Of a stretch of 64,000 nucleotides of DNA, positions 59,757 to 64,000 are shown piece after piece. The DNA comes from Clostridiales bacterium (GTDB taxonomy: Bacteria; Bacillota; Clostridia; Christensenellales; Pumilibacteraceae). Position 1 is the first letter of the stretch; each line of letters starts with the position of its first letter. A model generated the notes under the pieces. The model worked only from the letters and a program-made list of their open reading frames with translations. It did not search any database and was not told where the DNA came from. The stretch spans positions 186,001-250,000 of the forward strand of contig JAFLVC010000001.1 in NCBI GenBank assembly GCA_022508505.1. Reading direction: 5' to 3'. The translations under genes were made by a program, and so were the position numbers.

Positions 59757-59821
59757 ATTCGAGTTGATAAAAACGCCATTCGAGTTGACGTTATTGACTT
59801 ACATTATTAAAGGTTTATAAT
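59757..59821 (+). promoter_or_regulatory. promoter with LytTR-type box pair (site C)
   Basis: Two exact copies of ATTCGAGTTG (59757-59766, 59778-59787), 21 bp start to start, 6 bp before TTGACT (59794-59799); 16-bp spacer; TATAAT (59816-59821). It drives the lipoprotein-GH3-membrane protein unit. Confidence 0.82.
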
Positions 59822-59865
59822 CAAAGCAATGCTAAACGCATAAAAATTTTTATAAGAGGTGCAAA

Positions 59866-60507
59866 ATGAAGAAACTCCACAAGATCCTTGTCGCTGTATT
59901 TATGGCGGCACTCGTAGCGGTAATTGCCTTGTTCGCAGTAGGCTGCGGCGAAACCACCACGGCAAAATCCGCAAAGCTCACCGGCGTTTATAACTCCGAC
60001 AAGAAAATCGTTTACCAGAACTTCCAACCCACCTACAACTACTACTACTTCATTATCTCCCAGCAAATGATCGAAACATACGACGACGGTACATACTGCC
60101 TTACCGTGACGGCTGTCATGTACAGCAACGTTAAGTTCGGTCCCGACGTTCCCGCAAACGAGTATACTGCCAACGAGCAGGGCACGTTGAATGTAAAGTA
60201 CTACGGCAAGTGCAAAGAGACCGATAAGACGGCAGACGACACCACGCTCGTTCTTTCTAAGCCCACCCGCATAGTGTCTTCCAAGAAGGGCAGCACCTAC
60301 ATCGATACCGACAGATGGACCGCAGCTATGGCAGATACGACAAGACCCACCGATCCTTCGACCGGCGAAAAGGGCGACGCGCTTACCAAGGCGGAATATC
60401 TCGAAGCTCAACTCAAAGCGTGGGAAGAGGGCGACCTCGAAATCTATACCATTCTCACCACTGCTACCTTCGAGGCAGTCAGCGCGTTGATTGTAAGCTA
60501 CATGTAA
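59866..60507 (+). CDS. small secreted lipoprotein, unknown function
   Basis: 213 residues. Signal peptide with lipobox AVGC (Cys ~27). The mature part is hydrophilic, Thr/Lys/Tyr-rich, with a YYYFIISQQMIETYDDGTY strand pattern resembling the beta-rich domain of the lipoprotein at 55820. No family is recognised. It is the first gene under a LytTR-type promoter and lies 14 nt before the GH3 gene, so it may be an accessory or binding protein for it. Confidence 0.72.
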   Translation: MKKLHKILVAVFMAALVAVIALFAVGCGETTTAKSAKLTGVYNSDKKIVYQNFQPTYNYYYFIISQQMIETYDDGTYCLTVTAVMYSNVKFGPDVPANEYTANEQGTLNVKYYGKCKETDKTADDTTLVLSKPTRIVSSKKGSTYIDTDRWTAAMADTTRPTDPSTGEKGDALTKAEYLEAQLKAWEEGDLEIYTILTTATFEAVSALIVSYM

Positions 60508-60521
60508 TAGGAGTGTAGTCC

Positions 60522-63509
60522 ATGGAAAAGCTGAAAAAATTCAGCCAAAAAACGGTGAAGATCTGGCGCGGACTCACGCTGATTATCGCACTGTTTTTGG
60601 CGCTGTTCCTCGTGCTTACCGACATGGGCGAGCGCTACGAGGGATTCATCAACGACGCGCTCGGCACCATCGCTCCGCCCGTTAAAGGCGACGGCGAGAT
60701 AAAGTATAAGAGCCGCTTCGGCGAGCTCAATGCCGAGAATTCCAAAAAGCTGATAAAGACCGAAAACGAGTTCAACATTCAGGCTATGGAAGAGGGCGCG
60801 GTTATGCTCCGCAACGAGAACGGCGCGCTTCCTCTGAAGGCGGACGAAATGAGCGTCACGCTCTTCGGTACCAGCGTTGCCCAACCCGTATATGCCACCA
60901 ACGGCGGCGGAGCGAACTTTAAGTCGTCGCGCGGCGGCAGCCTGTACGACGCTTTCAAGGCGGCGGGCTTCAAAATCAACGATACGATGTTTAACGCTTA
61001 TAAAAACAGCGACGTCAGGCGCAAGTCGGTCGCTACAAGCGAGGCGAGTATCGGCGAAGTTCCGAGCAGTTTCTACACCAACACGCTCAAGAACAGCTAC
61101 GCAAGCAACTACAACGACGCTGCAATCGTCATGTTCACCCGCTACGGCGGCGAGGGCGTCGATTTGCAGACCAAGGACGCAGACGGCGTGCCCATGCTTT
61201 CCTTCCATAAGAACGAGCGCGATTTGATGAAGATGATTGCCGATTCCGATAAGTTCGGCAAGATCATCGTCCTTGTGAACAGCCCGTTCCCTATGGACAT
61301 CGAGTGGATAGAGGACCCGCAGTACAAGGTTGACGCGTGCCTCGCTTTCGGCGCGGCGGGCGACACCGGATTTATCGGAATCGCGAACCTGCTTACGGGC
61401 AAGGCCGATCCCTCCGGTCACCTCGTCGACTCTTATGCGACGGACAGCATGTCTGCTCCCGCAATGCGCAACTTCGGCAACTTTACGTACACCAACCACA
61501 ACACGCAGTTCCAGCGCAACTATGTAATCTATGCAGAAGGCATCTATGTCGGCTACAAGTACTACGAGACGCGCTATCAAGATCAGGTGCTCGGCGTCAA
61601 CAACGCGGCAGGCTCCGCCGGCGTATACGCGAGCAAGAACCAGGAGTCCTGGAACTACGCAGACGAAATGGCGTACACGTTCGGCTACGGTCTCTCGTAT
61701 GCAAACTTCACGCAAGAAGTGCAAAGCATCGTTTGGGACCGCACCGCACACACCGTAACGGCGACCGTCAAGGTCACCAACAACGGCGATCCCACGCACG
61801 CCTACACGGGTAAGTCCAAGTCGGTCGTGCAGCTCTATGCACAGGCGCCGTGGCAAAAGGGACAGGCGGAAAAGTCGGCTATACAGCTGATCGGCTTCGG
61901 CAAGACCAAGCTTTTGGGCAAGGGTGAAGACGAAACCCTCACCGTCGTTGCCGACGATTACCTGTTCGCCACCTACGACGAGAAGGCGACCAACGGCGCT
62001 GACACGACGAAAAAGGGCTGCTACGTGTTTGACGCAGGCGACTACTACTTCGCAATCGGCGCGGACGCTCACGACGCGCTCAACAACGTGCTCGCAAAGA
62101 CGCATCCCGACGCTTCGCTCATCGACGAAAAGGGTAACTCCGTCAAGGGCGACGCCGCCAAGGTGTCCGACGCAGTCAACCTCGCCGAGCTCGACAACAA
62201 GACGTACGCCAAGTCACCCGCGACGGGCGAGGTCGTTTGCAATGTGTTGCAGGAAATCAACTACAACCACTATGTGGACGGCGCTATCACTTACCTCACG
62301 CGCGGCGATTGGAATACCTACCCCGAGTCGTACACCGGCCTCACGGCTACGGAACAGCTCAAAACCGACCTTGCGGGCAAGACCTACAAGAAAGGCGACG
62401 AGAAGACGAGCGACTTCAAGGTAAGCAAGAACAGCGACATCAAGTTCGCCGACCTTGCGGATGTCGACTATGACGACGACGCGACCTGGGAGAAGTTCCT
62501 CGACCAGCTTTCCGTTTCCGAGCTCGCAACCATCTGCGGCGAGAAAATGGGTAACGACGCCATCACGTCGGTCGGCAAGCCTTACAACAACAACACCGAC
62601 GGACCTAAGGGTCTCGGCAGCAACTACATGAGAGGCGACGGCAGCGGCATTACGCTGTATGTCGACGAGGTCGTCATGGCAAGCACCTTCAATCTCGAGC
62701 TTCTCGAGGAGCGCGGCGCACTGTTCGCCGAGGACGCGCTCTACGCCCATTATCAGATGATATTCGGACCGGGCGCGGACTGGCACAGAACGGCGTACTC
62801 GGGCAGAAACTCGGAGTACTATTCCGAAGATCCCAATATGTCCTTCCTTTGCGGCGCGGCCCAGTGCAGTGCGATGCAAAAGGGCGGCTTGATTGCGGGC
62901 ATCAAACACTTTGCCGGCAACGATCAGGAAACCAACCGTCACGGCGTTGCGACGTTTGCAACCGAGCAGGCTTTCCGTGAAAGCTCGCTCCGCTGCTTCG
63001 AAGGCGCGCTTCGTGACGACAAGGGCGGCGCTCTCGGCGTCATGACCTGCTTCAACCGCATAGGCGCGACGGCAGGCGCAGGCTCGTATCCCGTGCAGGT
63101 TCAGATCCTGCGCAACGAGTGGGGCTTCAAGGGCGTCAACATCACCGACTCGTCTAGGGACGCTTCCGACTATGTCCACACCGAAGAGTGCATCACCGGC
63201 GGCACGGATATGTTCAACAACGACACTTCGCGCACGCAGGCGCTCATAACACTCGTTCGTCAGAAGAAGGACGGCACCATTCAGAAGGCGATGAGGACGG
63301 CCAACAAGCACTACTACTATGCGTTCAGCCGCTCCAACCTCATCAACGGCCTTGCGCACGACACGGTTGTCGAGGACTTCGTGCCTTGGTGGAAGACCGC
63401 ATTGAATGTGTTCGTAGGCGTGTTTGCGGGACTCACGGCGGTTTTGGGTGTACTGTATGTCGGCACGCTTGTAATCGACGAAATCAGAAAACGGGGTGAA
63501 GCGAAATGA
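60522..63509 (+). CDS. membrane-anchored GH3 glycosidase with permuted domain order
   Basis: 995 residues. An N-terminal membrane segment (~15-40; LTLIIALFLALFLVLT) and a C-terminal one (~955-985; VFVGVFAGLTAVLGVLYVGTLV) bracket the enzyme. The order is inverted relative to most GH3: the alpha/beta sandwich comes first (~65-330; EEGAVMLRNENGALPL; acid/base candidate Glu ~211 in YGGEGVDL), then an Fn3-type region (~390-520), then the barrel (~650-930) with IKHFAGNDQETNRH and nucleophile candidate Asp ~876 in NITDSSRD. This order is known from some Ruminococcus and Butyrivibrio beta-glucosidases. It overlaps the next gene (ATGA). Confidence 0.92.
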   Translation: MEKLKKFSQKTVKIWRGLTLIIALFLALFLVLTDMGERYEGFINDALGTIAPPVKGDGEIKYKSRFGELNAENSKKLIKTENEFNIQAMEEGAVMLRNENGALPLKADEMSVTLFGTSVAQPVYATNGGGANFKSSRGGSLYDAFKAAGFKINDTMFNAYKNSDVRRKSVATSEASIGEVPSSFYTNTLKNSYASNYNDAAIVMFTRYGGEGVDLQTKDADGVPMLSFHKNERDLMKMIADSDKFGKIIVLVNSPFPMDIEWIEDPQYKVDACLAFGAAGDTGFIGIANLLTGKADPSGHLVDSYATDSMSAPAMRNFGNFTYTNHNTQFQRNYVIYAEGIYVGYKYYETRYQDQVLGVNNAAGSAGVYASKNQESWNYADEMAYTFGYGLSYANFTQEVQSIVWDRTAHTVTATVKVTNNGDPTHAYTGKSKSVVQLYAQAPWQKGQAEKSAIQLIGFGKTKLLGKGEDETLTVVADDYLFATYDEKATNGADTTKKGCYVFDAGDYYFAIGADAHDALNNVLAKTHPDASLIDEKGNSVKGDAAKVSDAVNLAELDNKTYAKSPATGEVVCNVLQEINYNHYVDGAITYLTRGDWNTYPESYTGLTATEQLKTDLAGKTYKKGDEKTSDFKVSKNSDIKFADLADVDYDDDATWEKFLDQLSVSELATICGEKMGNDAITSVGKPYNNNTDGPKGLGSNYMRGDGSGITLYVDEVVMASTFNLELLEERGALFAEDALYAHYQMIFGPGADWHRTAYSGRNSEYYSEDPNMSFLCGAAQCSAMQKGGLIAGIKHFAGNDQETNRHGVATFATEQAFRESSLRCFEGALRDDKGGALGVMTCFNRIGATAGAGSYPVQVQILRNEWGFKGVNITDSSRDASDYVHTEECITGGTDMFNNDTSRTQALITLVRQKKDGTIQKAMRTANKHYYYAFSRSNLINGLAHDTVVEDFVPWWKTALNVFVGVFAGLTAVLGVLYVGTLVIDEIRKRGEAK

Positions 63510-64000
63510 AAGAATACTTTAACAAAAAGCCTTTCGAGCGCAGAACAGTCGGATTTTGGATCGGTTTAGGCGCGGCGGTGCTCGCCGTCATCTCCGCAAT
63601 AATATATGTTGCGGTGTGCAGCGGCGACAAGTTCTTCTCGGGAACGGCGTTCGCTATGATGCTTGTAGGCGGCTTGCTGTTTGCGGCAGTGCTGTTCACC
63701 AACTTCAGAACCGCTGTTTTCCTCCCCGTGCTCTTCTATGTAATCGGCTTCGGCATGGCGCTTGACTATACATTGCCTCCTTTCTCGGATGTAATGAACG
63801 GGGTCGTATTCATCAGTATAGGCAGCGAACCCAAGACGCTTCTCGCTTTTACGATAATCTTCCTCGTGTGCGTTGTGTTCGGCATTGTTTCGAACTTCAT
63901 GAACATGAAGAAAGTCGATAAAACCGCGAAAGCGGAGAAGGCGGAGGCAGCAGAACAAACCGTGAATGCAGATGAAGTTGCCAACGCCGATGAAGCTGTA
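63506..64000 (+). CDS. polytopic membrane protein, 3' end beyond the window
   Basis: 165 codons are visible. It starts at an ATG overlapping the GH3 stop (ATGA) and has a GGGGTGAAG site upstream. About four hydrophobic segments (GFWIGLGAAVLAVISAIIYVA, FAMMLVGGLLFAAVLF, AVFLPVLFYVIGFGMAL, TLLAFTIIFLVCVVFGIV) are followed by an Ala/Glu/Lys-rich hydrophilic tail that runs off the edge. Function not recognised. Translational coupling suggests that it works with the membrane-anchored GH3. Confidence 0.8.
   Translation, partial: MKEYFNKKPFERRTVGFWIGLGAAVLAVISAIIYVAVCSGDKFFSGTAFAMMLVGGLLFAAVLFTNFRTAVFLPVLFYVIGFGMALDYTLPPFSDVMNGVVFISIGSEPKTLLAFTIIFLVCVVFGIVSNFMNMKKVDKTAKAEKAEAAEQTVNADEVANADEAV

Noticed and set aside
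55530-59820. Two short frames (ending 55787 and 59820) whose C-termini look alike (MLFELIKT...)
   Set aside because: The likeness is caused by the duplicated promoter cassette with the ATTCGAGTTG boxes; neither frame has a ribosome site.
60498-62105. 535-codon minus-strand open frame opposite the GH3 gene
   Set aside because: No motif and no ribosome site; the GH3 gene on the other strand is unambiguous.

Overview
The window looks like a chromosomal segment of an uncultured, low-G+C-lineage Gram-positive bacterium, most likely a gut-type Clostridia/Christensenellales-like Firmicute. The reasons are a DnaB/DnaD-like plus DnaI-like primosome pair, TagD and TarI-like CDP-polyol enzymes with LicD transferases, many secreted lipoproteins and glycoside hydrolases, an AgrA/AgrC-type LytTR system, strong AGGAG ribosome sites, consensus TTGACA-17-TATAAT promoters and short palindromic repeats in intergenic DNA. 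Genus cannot be given from sequence reading alone. I saw no transposase, integrase, phage gene or CRISPR array.

Layout. 1-1.9 kb: 3' part of a GH5 glycanase and a small unknown gene. 2-8.6 kb: two large secreted lipoproteins on the minus strand that share a module (the second carries a TlpA thioredoxin domain), separated by a SLOG protein and a divergent XRE regulator. 8.8-9.2 kb: tRNA-Thr(GGT) followed by two aberrant copies. 9.4-10 kb: a QueD-like protein. 10.2-24.1 kb: a surface-polymer locus with an aminotransferase, a phosphoglycosyl transferase/ATP-grasp fusion, four LicD domains (one fused to a HAD phosphatase), TagD, a TarI/ISPD-like cytidylyltransferase, an SDR, GT2, a flippase, a RadC-like protein and two HADs. 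24-26.5 kb: primosome genes. 26.6-30.6 kb: sbcDC. 30.7-31.2 kb: Axe/Txe-type toxin-antitoxin. 31.3-36 kb: housekeeping genes (pyrophosphatase, YbgC thioesterase, CNNM/CBS protein, TtcA-like protein) among dispersed repeats. 36-42.4 kb: TPR protein, modular GH13 lipoprotein, two HADs, sirtuin, TetR. 42.4-42.8 kb: tmRNA. 43-47.2 kb: xylA-xylB-GH43 on the minus strand. 47.4-49.4 kb: LytTR regulator and GHKL kinase, divergent from xylA. 49.5-64 kb: GH2-galK-galT-galE, then lipoprotein-GH78, then lipoprotein-GH3-membrane protein.

How it fits together. The right-hand third looks like a sugar-scavenging island. Cell-surface GH78, GH3, GH13 and GH5 enzymes would release sugars, and GH2/GH43 with the Leloir and xylose isomerase pathways would consume them. 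Three promoters in the island carry the same tandem box ATTCGAGTTG (start-to-start 21 bp) about 5-6 bp upstream of the -35. That is the geometry of LytTR-type binding sites, so the linked two-component system is the natural candidate regulator.

The locus at 10-22 kb pairs CDP-glycerol/CDP-ribitol-type synthesis with LicD transferases and no TagB/TagF-type polymerase, resembling the ISPD-fukutin/FKRP logic. Four genes appear to be transcribed leaderless from promoters with an identical 6-nt -10-to-start spacing.
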